Positions 13,833 to 23,795 of a DNA stretch of 64,000 bases are shown here, piece after piece. The notes below the pieces were generated by a model, which did not search any database, was not told where the DNA came from, and saw only the letters and a program-made list of their open reading frames with translations. The translations under genes and the position numbers were made by a program. Source of the DNA: Plumapathes pennacea. Lineage: Eukaryota; Cnidaria; Anthozoa; Antipatharia; Myriopathidae. The stretch covers positions 19,269,069 through 19,333,068 of the forward strand of contig OZ038463.1 in assembly GCA_964036295.1 (NCBI GenBank). The letters run 5' to 3'. Within the stretch, counting starts at the first letter, position 1; each line of letters begins with the position of its first letter.

Positions 13833-16800
13833 CAACAACAACAGTAACTTTATTTAAGTGTCAAATCATGTATTTAGCTTTTTACAAACTAATTGGGGAC
13901 ACTGTAAATAATTTGCCGGCAAAAGTAATTTGGGACTAAATATCCAAATACTAGTAATGTATACAACAATATAATATATTCTACCTAAATTCTAACTAAA
14001 CTGGTTGGATATAAAATAATCTGTTCAGTTATTTTCTGCTGTCAATGTTTGACAGCAGACAATGACTGTCAATGTTTGAATAAGACTAGACACAGCTCTG
14101 CGGTAGTTCTGGCTGGCAACTTCCGTTCACATGACCTTTTTATTTAACCCGACTTATCTGCCAATTATAGCTTAGAGATAGGACAAGAGCATTGGTAGGT
14201 TGTAGTTTTGTATGGCAGAACCTCTCTTATCTCTCCAGCACTATGAGCTGTGACCATAGTTCAGCAAGTGTTGGACTGGACAAGAATACTGGCTACTGTG
14301 AATTGCTAGTAAAAATGGTTCCTAGAGAGATCCCAGAGTACTAGTGTTACAACATTCTTGGAAAGTTAGAGACACAGTGCTAACTGGAGACACTATTGAA
14401 CTGTACATAAATGGAATGAACTTTGTGTGGGGTCTTGTTATTCCATTAATTGCATTTTACTGCTGGTTGTAGGTGCTGTATAATTATGAAGTATATACAA
14501 TACCTTCACTTTGAGAGAGTGTGACTAGTCTGAATAGAATGTATGTTGTTATATATTAAGTCTGCTTAGCATCAAGTTCAATATTGCATAATTAGATTTT
14601 GGGACTCTTGAAATATTTTAAACTTGACCTTAATTAAAGGCGCTTGGTAATGAGTTGCACATGCATCTTATTAAAATAACATAGCGTGCATATTGAAGGA
14701 GCTTCAACGGCTAATTCAATTTGTTTTGTATGTGAACCTCAAAACAGGTTAAATTCTCCCAAAATCAAAGCAAAACCTGAAGGGTTTACCTCATAGTATG
14801 TGGACCCTATGTTGCTAGCTTCTGTGGCGCTCAAATCTAGTTCGTTGGTTCATCAACAGTTCTCACTTATACATCGCTGCTGGCTGAAGTCACAGCATAC
14901 TTATCAAATAGATAGCTTTCTAACCTAACATATTTTAAATCTTGAAAGAAAAAGAAGTCGTCTGACTAAGCGATTAAGTTCTGATTCTGCTGAGAGGAAT
15001 ACAGTAGCTGAAACTGTTGACAGAAATTATTCAGTGAAGTCGTGTAAAATCACTAGCCCAACATAAACAGGAACAGCAGGCTTTTATATTTTCTTCACGT
15101 GATCGAGTCAGTAATACAATATGGCTAGTATAACTTGCCACCTTCAATGATTTCGAAACAAAGAGCAGTCCTAACACAACTTGCAAAAATTATCATTTCC
15201 AATGTAGCACCCACGACAAGCAAAACATTTTGGCAAAACTTGGATCCTGTAAACTTCATTTATAAATGGTGAAATTTGCCTTAGCGACTGCTCCATTTCC
15301 ACTGACTGAACTTTGCTTTTCCTTCCTGATAATATATCTTAGTTTTAAGACAAACGACGTGGCATAATTTGTACTTTGTTGTGCTCAAGCTTCGCTTTAT
15401 CTGCCATTAATCAAACTTGAAAATGTTAGCCTCACGTTTTCAAGTTTTTGAGAGCTGAGCTACTGCAAGTCAGCTCATGACCAAGCGCATTTAAAGTGTG
15501 GAGCAATCATTTGGAAAAACTCTATTGTATAAAAAGAAGCCACCTCTCTGTACTGCCTATAATATGTGGGCTAAAGCTATATTACAACCTACAGTAGATC
15601 TATATGCACCTGCATCCAATCAAACTTTTCTAGCAAGCTATCAGTAACAGTTTCATAGTATGCAGAACAACCATTTTCCAAATTTTGTTTTCAAGGTTCT
15701 TATAGTTGCCAGCAAAATTTTGTATACCCGAAAGCAATATAAATAACACTTACCATACAAACTCTCTCACAAACCTGATAACTAAATAATATAATTACAC
15801 TTTTTACAAACATTTTTCCAGTGGTGGGAGTTCGACTCACTCATTGGTATGAAAAATACTGATCTGAATATTTACTTTTGCTCAAAAGCACCTTTCAGGG
15901 AATCTACAAGTCCCTCCCTCCTTTACAGAATCCTGGATTTACTCCAGCTTTTCATGAACACAACCCCAGGGCATTTGGAATGTCCTACCGTTTTTTGCCA
16001 GCTCCATGATACTTGGTTTAACCAACCTTGGACCTAAAAAGGCAAAAGTCTGTTAAAAGCTGTCATGTAGTATACTCTGGTAAATTAGATACAATCTGTT
16101 TGTCTCAGTGGCCCTGTGCACTTTTCATTCATCTCCTTGATACACAGGGGTGACAAAATGTCTCTTCATCCCAAAACATGGCAACTTCTTCAAGAATTAG
16201 ACAATATTATTTGAGGATACAATGGAAAGCTAGTTTCTTGCTCCAACGAAGGGATAATACTCGAAACATTGGCTCAAAATGCTTAACCGCATCCTCTTTT
16301 CACACACATTGACCCTTAGTTGATTCAACATTTGATTATTTGAGTAGCAGCTGGGATATACAGTACTGAAATGTGTTTCTGTGTGCTGATGTTAACTCTT
16401 AAAACTGAATCTTGGGGGGGGGGGGGGGGGGGGGGGGACTGGAATATCATTCAAAGTATGAAGAGAGAAATTATATTTGAGGAAAATAAAATTGTAACGT
16501 ATCTAAAGGACACCCATACTGTATGCCTGCACAGTGATAAAGTAAAACCGTATCAAGTTTGCTTAGACGTGCACAGGAAACCCGATATAGAACTTTCACA
16601 AGTTATCAAGTTGATCACGTTTTCGGCAATTTATACCACCAGGTCTTTGCGTGTTGATAAATCTTAACAAAACAACACATGAAAAGCGGATTCGAAGGGA
16701 AAAGGTATCGGGTTATGAGAAAAGGCGTTCCTCCTTCGTTAAGGAATAGAATTATGCGCAACGCACGGAAACGTTTTGAAAGTAATAAAAACGATTTTCA

Positions 16801-17722
16801 TTGCTATTTATCGTATTAATTCTTTCATCCACACATCAATGGTCATTCAGACAAAAGATGACAATCAGTCACGCGTACAAACATTGATAACAACTCCAAC
16901 TTGGCGAGAGTTATAATCTTAAGCAATTAGAGAAACAAAACACACATCGAAAAACAATAAATACGACTCGTACTGCTTTCTGTGTGTACCTTGAGAGTGA
17001 ACGTCACGGTTGATAGTCCTTCGATCCAAAAAGCGTACGACTTCGTTATTTTGCCTCGAAGAAGCGACGTGAAGAGCTGTCTGTTTTATGAAATTTGTCT
17101 TGCTGATATCGGAACCATTCGCTGTTAAAATCTCTACAACTCCCATGCGACCATTCAGAGCGGCTAACATCAACGCAGTCCAGCCCGTCGAAGGTTCCTG
17201 ATAGTTTACATTCGCGCCTCTCTCAATCAGAAGGGTCACTACTTCTTCGTGACCGTGCTGCGCTGCAGTCATAAGCGGACTTACCCCAAAATAATCATTA
17301 TTGTCACTCGGGTTGCCTGTGCTCTGAGGCACACGGTTCACGGCCGCTCCAAATTCAAGCAAATGGGCCACAACTTGAACGTGACCACTTCGAGCCGCAC
17401 AGTACAAAGCTGTGGCACCGAGTTGATTTTTTGAATGTACGTTTCCTGTGTGCCGTAATAAAATCAGAGTGACTCTCAGGTGACCGTAATAAGCCGCTAG
17501 CATTAATGCCGTCCAACCGTAGGATGTCTGTGCCTCCAAACTCGCCCCGCGCGTTAGCAAAAAGCGTACTGCCTCTTGTCGGTCATTTGCCGCTGCCATG
17601 TGTAAAGCATTTCTTCCTTCTTCGCCGCCGCTATCGACATGAATGCCGCGATCTAATAGTTCCTTCAGCACGGCCAGATTTCCATTCTTTGCAGCAATGA
17701 GTAGCCGATGGACCTGCTCCAT
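3532..17722 (-). CDS. ANKS6: Ankyrin repeat and SAM domain protein 6 (ANKS6), 17 exons
   Basis: Exons, in transcript order: 17722-16990, 16033-15989, 13652-13587, 13071-12927, 12443-12346, 11668-11575, 11053-11029, 10167-9981, 9721-9666, 9168-9025, 7976-7899, 7324-7185, 6865-6612, 6029-5962, 5588-5472, 3920-3860, 3608-3532. They join without a stop into 2388 nt (795 aa; human ANKS6 is about 870). About seven ankyrin repeats fill residues 4-240 (exon 1). Two more, carrying [13 protein letters not shown] and [11 protein letters not shown], lie in exons 4-5. A Ser/Pro-rich linker follows ([11 protein letters not shown], then [11 protein letters not shown]). The C-terminal SAM domain (about residues 690-750) carries [18 protein letters not shown] and [18 protein letters not shown], close to vertebrate ANKS6. 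By family knowledge ANKS6 acts in the inversin compartment of cilia with NEK8, INVS and NPHP3. The start is the first ATG after an upstream in-frame TGA. Odd points: intron 4 uses a GC donor and exon 7 is only 25 nt. The family call is firm; individual small exons, especially 3 and 9, are less sure. Confidence 0.92.
4015..4190. mobile_element. Short TIR element (family L, copy 1)
   Basis: Ends are GTGGAACCTCC and its near complement GGTTCCAC, with internal motifs of the form AGTGTCCCCTTAA. Related copies occur at about 5632-5828 and 27118-27275. This one is downstream of the penultimate ANKS6 exon. Confidence 0.55.
4856..5212. repeat. Large imperfect palindrome built from TTTCACA words
   Basis: Left arm motifs ATTTCACATAACCATGTG and CCTCCCCTATTCACA reappear inverted on the right (CATGTGAATAGGGGAAGCCC, then CATTTCACATGG). 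The whole stretch is dense in the word TTTCACA. It lies in ANKS6 intron 15. Confidence 0.6.
5195..5425. mobile_element. MITE family F, copy 1
   Basis: Shares with 55105-55345 and 58185-58408 the words AGCTAACC..AGGTTAA, CAACAAACTGC, and a terminal GGTC(T)TTGAACAACCAGG block. The copies have diverged and no coding capacity is seen. Confidence 0.55.
5632..5828. mobile_element. Short TIR element (family L, copy 2)
   Basis: Starts CAACTCTCTCTAAGATGG and ends GTCCGTTAAGAGGGAGTTCA. Internal words such as GTGTCCGTCTTAGA are repeated in tandem. It lies between the last two SAM-domain exons of ANKS6. Confidence 0.55.
6151..6410. mobile_element. MITE family C, copy 1 (Tc1/mariner-like ends)
   Basis: Ends read TACAATCATGGTCAAAATTA and, inverted, ACTTTTGACCAGGGTTGTA, both at TA dinucleotides. 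Other copies are at 23261-23497, 25581-25812 and 44884-45148. The internal part is unrelated to coding sequence. Confidence 0.7.
6455..6535. mobile_element. Fragment of MITE family A
   Basis: Only the right third is left: GGTGAGAAACGAGAACTGG to GATCACTCTTGGGAGT, as in the full copies at 28542, 29964, 30491 and 35451. Confidence 0.6.
8187..8201. repeat. Poly-G tract
   Basis: A run of about 14-15 G within ANKS6 intron 10. Confidence 0.8.
8345..8590. mobile_element. Repeat family K, copy 1
   Basis: Starts in TTTATCTTCAGCTGAGC and contains GAATGATTTCCCAAATTTCA and GTCATGGTGATCATTC. Related copies lie at 9190-9500 and 13120-13330, all in ANKS6 introns, with the same order of words. Confidence 0.55.
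8627..8828. mobile_element. MITE family A, copy
   Basis: Starts TTAACCCTTTCACCCCC, continues with AAAATACAGATTCTCCCAAC, and ends GATCATTCTTGGGAGTGAAA. The ends are decayed relative to the copies at 28542 and 29964. Confidence 0.7.
9190..9500. mobile_element. Repeat family K, copy 2
   Basis: Starts TTTATCTTCGGCTGAGTGAG. Contains TAGTTTCTCCAATTCCCAAG and ends in a block with CATTGTGGTCTACTTCTCGA. Same family as 8345-8590. Confidence 0.55.
10213..10660. mobile_element. Probable TE fragment between short direct repeats
   Basis: Two direct repeats (about 10218-10276 and 10611-10654) share ATATCAGYATAATCAAAT and GTGTGAGTTTGTTTG. Between them, on the minus strand, a frame encodes [20 protein letters not shown] and [15 protein letters not shown], unlike anything in ANKS6. 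This looks like an inserted element with a remnant of coding sequence. The family is not recognised. Confidence 0.45.
11150..11531 (+). pseudogene. 5'-truncated non-LTR retrotransposon (LINE) reverse transcriptase fragment
   Basis: The plus strand encodes [20 protein letters not shown], then [23 protein letters not shown] and [16 protein letters not shown]. These are the fingers region of a LINE reverse transcriptase. A 62-bp tandem duplication (11206-11267 repeated from 11268) shifts the frame, so the copy is dead. It ends in an AATAA-rich tail near 11506-11531. It is antisense within ANKS6 intron 6. Confidence 0.8.
11780..12090. mobile_element. MITE family G, copy 1
   Basis: Outer words AACTATGATACTATGTGCAT and TTATATATG flank an inner palindrome: AACACTTGGGAAGTTGGGAG against CTCTCCCAACTTCC. 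It includes an ATTGGCTAAATAACCGTG block shared with copies at 12660-12860, 39180-39530 and 39590-39850. Confidence 0.7.
12660..12860. mobile_element. MITE family G, copy 2 (internally deleted)
   Basis: Shares ACTATGATACTACGCACATC, GATTGGCTAAAAAACCATGT, TCTCCTAACTTCCCAAAAG and ATTACACGGGAACATG with the other copies, but lacks the left half of the inner palindrome. Confidence 0.65.
13120..13330. mobile_element. Repeat family K, copy 3
   Basis: Contains CTATCTTTGGCTAAAGG, AACTAATTTCTTAAATTC, GGTATTTGTGTGAAGGAATA and CATTGTGGCCTTCAACCTCA, in the same order as at 8345-8590. Confidence 0.55.
13760..13842. repeat. AAC/AAT trinucleotide microsatellite
   Basis: An (AAC)n block passes into (AAT)n and back to (AAC)n. 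It lies between ANKS6 exons 2 and 3. The long poly-leucine frame read on the minus strand is an artefact of this repeat. Confidence 0.95.
16411..16438. repeat. Poly-G tract
   Basis: A run of about 27 G in ANKS6 intron 1. Confidence 0.9.
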
Positions 17723-18050
17723 GTTTGTATCTAACTTGTCAAGAAGAATGAATGAAGTTTCCAAGTTTCTGTGGTTTGAACAACATCAACAGGGCCCGCA
17801 ACGGAACAAACCCTCTCCATTTGCATTTTCATGTTGAGTTCGCCTTTTTTTCTCGTAAATAAATCGTCATTTCGAAGAAGCTGCAACTGTGCTCTGTCGG
17901 GCCGCAGCCGCTATGGCAAGTTCTGGCAACCGATCGACCACCGTGACGTCATTCTATTTGACACCTGCTACATTCCACAGAACGTTTCCGGAGTGCGAGA
18001 AGCACTTCCGGTCCTGTATTTATTAGTCGTGTTTATATAAAAGGAATCTA
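17723..18050. promoter_or_regulatory. ANKS6 promoter region with CRE
   Basis: This CpG-containing stretch lies immediately upstream of the ANKS6 start codon. A perfect CRE palindrome TGACGTCA sits at 17944-17951, about 220 bp upstream of the ATG. ATF/CREB binding is inferred from the motif only. No TATA box was recognised. Confidence 0.45.
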
Positions 18051-18623
18051 ATCTATTAGTGATGGGGAACGCAAAGTGCACAATGTTTAGGTGCGATTTT
18101 ATTAAAACCATTTTTTTCTCTATTGGTATCCTCCCGTACCCAAACTTTGGTCGTGTGACCCCACCCCTACCCCCAGTGACTGGATGGTTTTTTGGAGTGA
18201 TTTCTGTTCTTCGTCATTGTTGTTCGTTTTATTTTGACTGACCATTATGGTTGCGACAGACAGACAATTCCCTGAGACTGCCGCCGAAGATCCTCGGATT
18301 CCGAGAAATAGCTTCCCAAGTTCATGGGTCATCCATAATATTGAATTAACTGCTCCATCCAACTTCTGCTGCCATCGGGTTGTCAATTATCAATCGATCG
18401 TCGCGTCACATACCGCATGCGAAGAGGAAGAAGGGGGGGGGGGGGGGGATATAGTATGAGTTGGGAGCCAGGGGGGGAGTTACTCCCATACTCCCATTTA
18501 TAAGCCATATAGGTATGTGCCGCCCCAAAGGGTATCATTTTCAGCATTTTAGTCTGAAATATTTAGGCATCGATTTTGAGCCTTTGGTCTCTCTTTTTCT
18601 CTTTTTGGTCGGATAGCACGTTT

Positions 18624-18890
18624 TGTAACAGATGTCAGTCGAAGCATTTATCGAATCGGTACTTGCTCGCACGTTCGCATATTCTTGGACAAGACCCAAC
18701 GCAATCTCACTCACCCATGCAGCCCTACTGACGCGCCGTCCACACACAGCACGTACACACAGCACGTTTTGGCACACATTTCAGTCGAAGCATTTCTCGA
18801 ATGTACTTGCTCGCACGTTCGCATATTCTTGGACAAGACCCAACGTAATCTCACTCACCCATGCAGCCCTACTGACACGCCGTCCACACA
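18624..18890. repeat. Tandem duplication of about 149 bp
   Basis: The block with TCAGTCGAAGCATTT, TTGCTCGCACGTTCGCATAT, CTTGGACAAGACCCAACG and CCATGCAGCCCTACTGAC appears twice in direct order, starting near 18632 and 18781. The second copy is slightly diverged. Confidence 0.85.
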
Positions 18891-21109
18891 AATGCGTTTT
18901 CGTTTGAAAACGCAAACATCTTGTTACGATTTTGTCCCGTCCACGGAGAGGAACACCGAAAACGCAAATTTCAACCTTGGTCCCCCAGATTCAGTTTTCT
19001 TGGCGGACCGTCAATTTTATTGAAAACCAGTTTAATGAAACGAAAACTTAAAAAACGCATCCATGTGGACAGGGCCTGACTGTGAAAGGTCAAAGGGCAC
19101 TCTGACGTAAAATCACCAAATCATGGGTCGGTTTAGATTTCTTCGTCATTCGAAAAACTTACAATTAACTTCTCAAAATAACTGCTTGATAGAGATGCCG
19201 TCATAAGGGAAGGGGAACTTCCTCTTCCACTTCCACTTTCCCACTTTAGAAGAAAATGTATCACTCACTGAGTGAGAATTGATAGCTTAATCAGCTTTCA
19301 TCAAAGAAGCCCTGTGTATTATTTGTAAGTGATACAGATACCAATCTCCTAGCGACCAGAAGTAAAGCTACTAGTATAATCTTACATGATACACGTGACA
19401 TGTGTACTTTGAGTGACGTCCGAGTTCATGTCGTGACATTACTCGGCCACAATAACGTCAATTCTCAGTAACAAATACGCGAATAAATCGGATTTTACAG
19501 CACTTCCTCAGAAAAGAACGTTCGAACTACTTTGCCCACTGTAGATACATTAACATATCATACTGGCCGGTATATTTGACCAGCCGAAGCATGATTTTCA
19601 ACAGTTCTCACCTTGACCGTTAATAAAAATCAAAATCTATTTACTACAAATACGATAATCGCATATACCCCCTCACTCTGCCGTTGATGGGACAAAGCAA
19701 ACTCCTTACTGTTTTCGAAAACGCGATAGAACACACTTCCTGATTTATTCGGCTCCGACTGATATTCCCCTATAAATTCACTCACAATTTTCCGAGCCTA
19801 TTCCACACAAAACTCTCGGGCAAGCCACGCTGTAAAAGTCCCCCTATTTATAGTCATGTCAGCAGACTTCTGGTAATTGTCCCAGCGTTACAGAGAACAT
19901 CCAGTACTACGTACGTGATGTAATTTTTAATGCATGAGGATGAACTAGGATGACACGTGCAGGTAATCTTTATTGCAACATTTCCCTCGTGGGGCTATAG
20001 ATAGCTACACATTAGTACTAATATGGGCTGGTTGCAACAGAGTTACCTTTGGACAGCGATCACCCGATCGTATCATGTTTAAGGGAAGGTCATATATAGC
20101 AGGCTCTTATTAGCGGCCATGTCACAAGCAGTATAGCCGGCGTCGGCACGTATCGGCATATTGCGATCCGCTACTTTAGGCATGAGCATGAGCAGTCTAT
20201 GATTCAGGGGCGGATTTAGGGGGGGGGGGGGGGGGGGGGGAGGGTGGATTGGCTACCCCCCTCTGAAGTGGCAAAAAAAAAAAAAAAAAAAAAAATGGGG
20301 GTATTTTGAAATTTAAAAAAATCATTCTTGTGTTCGGAGGGTTCATACTTTGCTCCGCATCACAATGACCACCGATGTCAGATTTGGCTGTAATCGCCAT
20401 GCATGCACACACAATTTCCATCAACAGAAGGCAGGTTTGCGAGAAATTTATGGCACTGCACCCCAGAAGGATGATGTCACCTTCACTTTTGGCCGACTAA
20501 CGTAACTAAGGCAGTGTGAGCCAACTACTTCTTTCTTGTTTTAGACCATATTGACTTCATCGTTAAGAGAAATTCAAAACTTTTCTGATACACTAACATT
20601 GTTTAATCTATAAACGGGTCTATTCTGCCTAAATCCCGTTTTTCCACGCAATTATATAATCTATACTTACTACATACCTATAAATTACTTTTTGCAGTAA
20701 TCAAATTGTGCTTACCATACGTAAAATAGAGTATATCACGTTTGAAAAATAGACTCTTAACTGTGCTCCAAAGTGGTCTCAAAACGCAAGAAATGCCACT
20801 TCAGAGACAGCTAGATTTCAAAATTTCCCGGGGAGCATTGTGTCCCGTTGCACGTTACATTACATACGTTAGTGTTTTGTCCGGTCCGGTTTCTGCAAGG
20901 AAGTTAGTCCTTGCTCAGAGAAAATTTCTCTTTGGGTGCATAGGATGGTCGCTTACCGGAGGTCAAAAACAATAGAAATACTCAAATGGTGAGCCTCAGA
21001 GGTGGTTGCGGTCGCGTACGAGAGGTTTTAATAATAGAAATTTGACTCAGGGACCAATCAGAGAGGAGTTATATGACCAAAGCTCTGCAAGGCATCACAA
21101 GGGCTTTTT

Positions 21110-21245
21110 TTTAAGAGACACTCTCACCGTATTTACATCCGGAGCTCGACTTTCCTGAGGCGTCCACGTTATGACTGATCGATTTGACTGTCGCTGCTTG
21201 CCGTATTCAATACACTTTCTGAATTTGTGATGGTTTAATTTTTTT
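21110..21245. mobile_element. MITE family B, partial copy
   Basis: Starts AGAGACACTCTCACCG and contains TTTACATCCGGAGCTCGACT, TTATGACTGATCGATTTGAC and GTATTCAATACACTTTCTGA, as in the full copies at 24150, 34880 and 56190. The right half is missing. Confidence 0.7.
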
Positions 21246-21339
21246 AAGAGCATAGAGTGGTCGCTTACCAAAAAGAAAGAAAGAAAGGAAGAAAAAAAAA
21301 AAAAAAAAAAAAACTCAAACGGTGAGCCTCGATGATGGT

Positions 21340-21862
21340 CGCGGTCGCCTACGAGAGGTGGTCACTTACGAGAGGTTTCACTAACAGAAATTTGACCGAG
21401 TGACCAATCGGTCATTCGGTAAGTAGTCGCTTACGGGAGGTGGTCACTTACGAGAGGTTTCACTAACAGAAATTTGACCGAGTGACCAATCGGTCATTCG
21501 GTAAGTAGTCGCTTACGGGAGGTGGTCACTTACGAGAGGTTTCACTAACAGAAATTTGACCGAGTGACCAATCGGTCATTCGGTAAGTAGTCGCTTACGG
21601 GAGGTGGTCACTTACGAGAGGTTTCACTAACAGAAATTTGACCGAGTGACCAATCGGTCATTCGGTAAGTAGTCGCTTACGGGAGGTGGTCACTTACGAG
21701 AGGTTTCACTAACAGAAATTTGACCGAGTGACCAATCGGTCATTTGGTAAGTGGTCGCTTACGGGAGGTGGTCACTTACGAGAGGTTTCACTAACAGAAA
21801 CTTGACCGAGTGACCAATCGGTCATTTGGTAAGTAGTCGCTTACGGGAGGTTCCACTGTAGT
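21340..21862. repeat. 82-bp tandem repeat, about six copies
   Basis: The unit contains GAGAGGTTTCACTAACAG, TTGACCGAGTGACCAATCGG and TCATTCGGTAAGTAGTCGC. The word AGAGGTTTCAC recurs at 21371, 21453, 21535, 21617, 21699 and 21781, an exact 82-bp period. The copies are almost identical, so the array is recent. It ends with GGAGGTTCCACTGTAG. Confidence 0.95.
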
Positions 21863-23260
21863 CCCAGCAGACGACTTGTGTTACTAAAATGCGTTGTTAC
21901 GTCATCTTGATCATGCCCAAAAAAGCGCAACTGCTTTATTTAAAACTCTATTGTTGACACCAGAGGGAAGTAACAGCGTGATTACAATAACCTCGCAGCC
22001 CCACTTCGAATTCTGAATACCAAAAAGCTTCGGTTTTAATACCAGAGGCTCGAAAATGCACCCCTTTCGGGCGGAGCCTCCCCGTATAGTCAATAAAAGG
22101 GAGAGAGGGAGTGCCCCCCCCCCCCTCCTCCCCCTTCCCATAGCGGCTTTAGGAACGACAGCACACAAACGTACAATCATACGCGTTCACATAGTTAAAT
22201 TGCTCATATGGCATTTTATGCAAATACAAGGCTAATTGAGATATTTACATGTCATCCGTGTTCACTTTTCTATCTATAAAACATACAATCTTACATTTAC
22301 CTACGATTTGTAACATCAGCCCCCTTCGTTCTTATAGCTTTACAACTGCGGAAATAGGGAAAATATGTAACCTGTCACCAGGCCATCTTTCTTCTCTAAT
22401 GAGACTCTGATTTCAGGTTAGAAATTATTGGAATACCTCGACTATAAACGTATATTAAAACACTCGAGAAGGCGTGTACAACAAAACTATACCAAAGAAC
22501 CATTCCACTCCCACGTTGAGCGTAATGGGCTCTTTCCACGCGAACGGGCACGAGCTTCAAAACGAGGCTGACCTGGCAAAACTGAGAATGTTATCTTGGA
22601 AATTTGTGCACGCAAGTCCCCAAACATAACATGTGCAGGTGCATCTCCTCTGAGGATGCCTTGGTGTTTTAGAGCGATAAGAAAGTCTCTTCTTCCATAT
22701 CTGGCGATATTTGTGCCAGGCTAGCCATGCCTTGAATCCAAGATGGCGGCACCGTGCAAAGAGCCCATCACGCGTTAATGTGCTGTTGTAATGTCGGGTA
22801 GACTGCGCCGCATCCTAACTAAACAGGAATGCGACGCAGGCTACCAAAAAGGACAATCAGGAAAAAAGTCTTTGCGTGCCCCGTAGCTCAGCACACACGG
22901 CACAAGGAACACTACAGTCATGCGCACACTGAGCAAGATACGAGTACACGCACAAAGGATCATGGTTACCCACAAGGCAAATGGACCCGACTTTCCGACA
23001 CAGCAAGAAATTCGTAAAGATGAAAGCCTGTTGACATAAGTTTAGGTTTAAGATTGATTTGAAACCAAGTTCCACATGGTGCATAGTCTGTACAATTCAT
23101 TGTCGAGTAGTTACTTTGCCTTGCCTACTTCATCACCCAATCAGAATGGAGTGTTTTTGCTCCATAATGCACTTTCTCCCACTCTTTATATTCGATTATA
23201 TTTGCACAATCCACGACACCCCCCCCCCCCCCCCCCCCCCTCCCACAAGAAGCCTGGCAC
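21863..23260. other. Spacer with an inverted-ended element
   Basis: No gene is seen. A pair of inverted ends GGGCTCTTTCCAC and GTGCAAAGAGCCC bounds about 22527-22770 and suggests another MITE. A C tract occurs at about 22115-22127 and a longer one at 23219-23240. Confidence 0.45.
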
Positions 23261-23497
23261 TACAATCCTGGTCAAAAATATTGGGACACTAGGACAAAGT
23301 CCTCTAACTTTGTGTTTTCGCGCCACCTCCGTCCCCACCTTAATGTTGAACTGCATATCTCCCAGCCCCGAACCAACATTGACCGGGGGAGGGGAGGGCC
23401 GGTGCCTTTTGGCTAATCAGGCCAGCCAAAGTGGGTGATATCAACGAAATAGCACTATGATCAGGGTGTCCCAAAGACTTTTGTCCAGGATTATAGT
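23261..23497. mobile_element. MITE family C, copy 2
   Basis: Ends TACAATCCTGGTCAAAAATA and, inverted, GACTTTTGTCCAGGATTATA. It lies just downstream of the DCAF11 stop codon. Confidence 0.7.
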
Positions 23498-23795
23498 TAA
23501 GAAGATGGAATAAGCTGTATAAAGATGCATCATACAGTCGACTACTATTATTCACGCTCTATGATGCACTGCTATTCTAATTGGACCCGCTGACACTAGA
23601 TTAATTAAACGCAGAAAAACAGCGGCCTCTCCGAAGTTTGGCAGCAACTTATCGAGATCTTCATCGACGACAAAGCGCCGTTAGTACTCGAGAAGTTGTA
23701 AACGTGAACAATAATTGCCGCTAAAGTCACAAGTGCCACCAGGGTCTTTCTTGTTGTTCTTCACAGTTCCCCGTGGTGAGGTTTTTTTGTTTTTT

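Larger units (their letters stand above)
18050..21340. other. Repeat-rich spacer between ANKS6 and DCAF11
   Basis: No gene is seen. Contents: G tracts near 18436 and 20220; an A tract near 20272-20295; a 149-bp tandem duplication at 18624-18890; a fragment of family M at 18455-18545; and a stretch at 18870-19080 rich in GTCCACAC and AAAACGC words that is related to 48745-48970. Confidence 0.5.

Noticed and set aside
13653-13841. Frame with a long poly-leucine stretch
   Set aside because: It is the AAC/AAT microsatellite read on the minus strand.
16919-17764. Longer ANKS6 start and read-through of exon 1
   Set aside because: The frame before 17722 has no ATG, and the part below 16990 lies after a good donor (CAAG then GTACAC).
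21340-21862. Regularly repeated array as a CRISPR or tRNA cluster
   Set aside because: The whole 82-bp unit is repeated without spacers, and no cloverleaf is visible.
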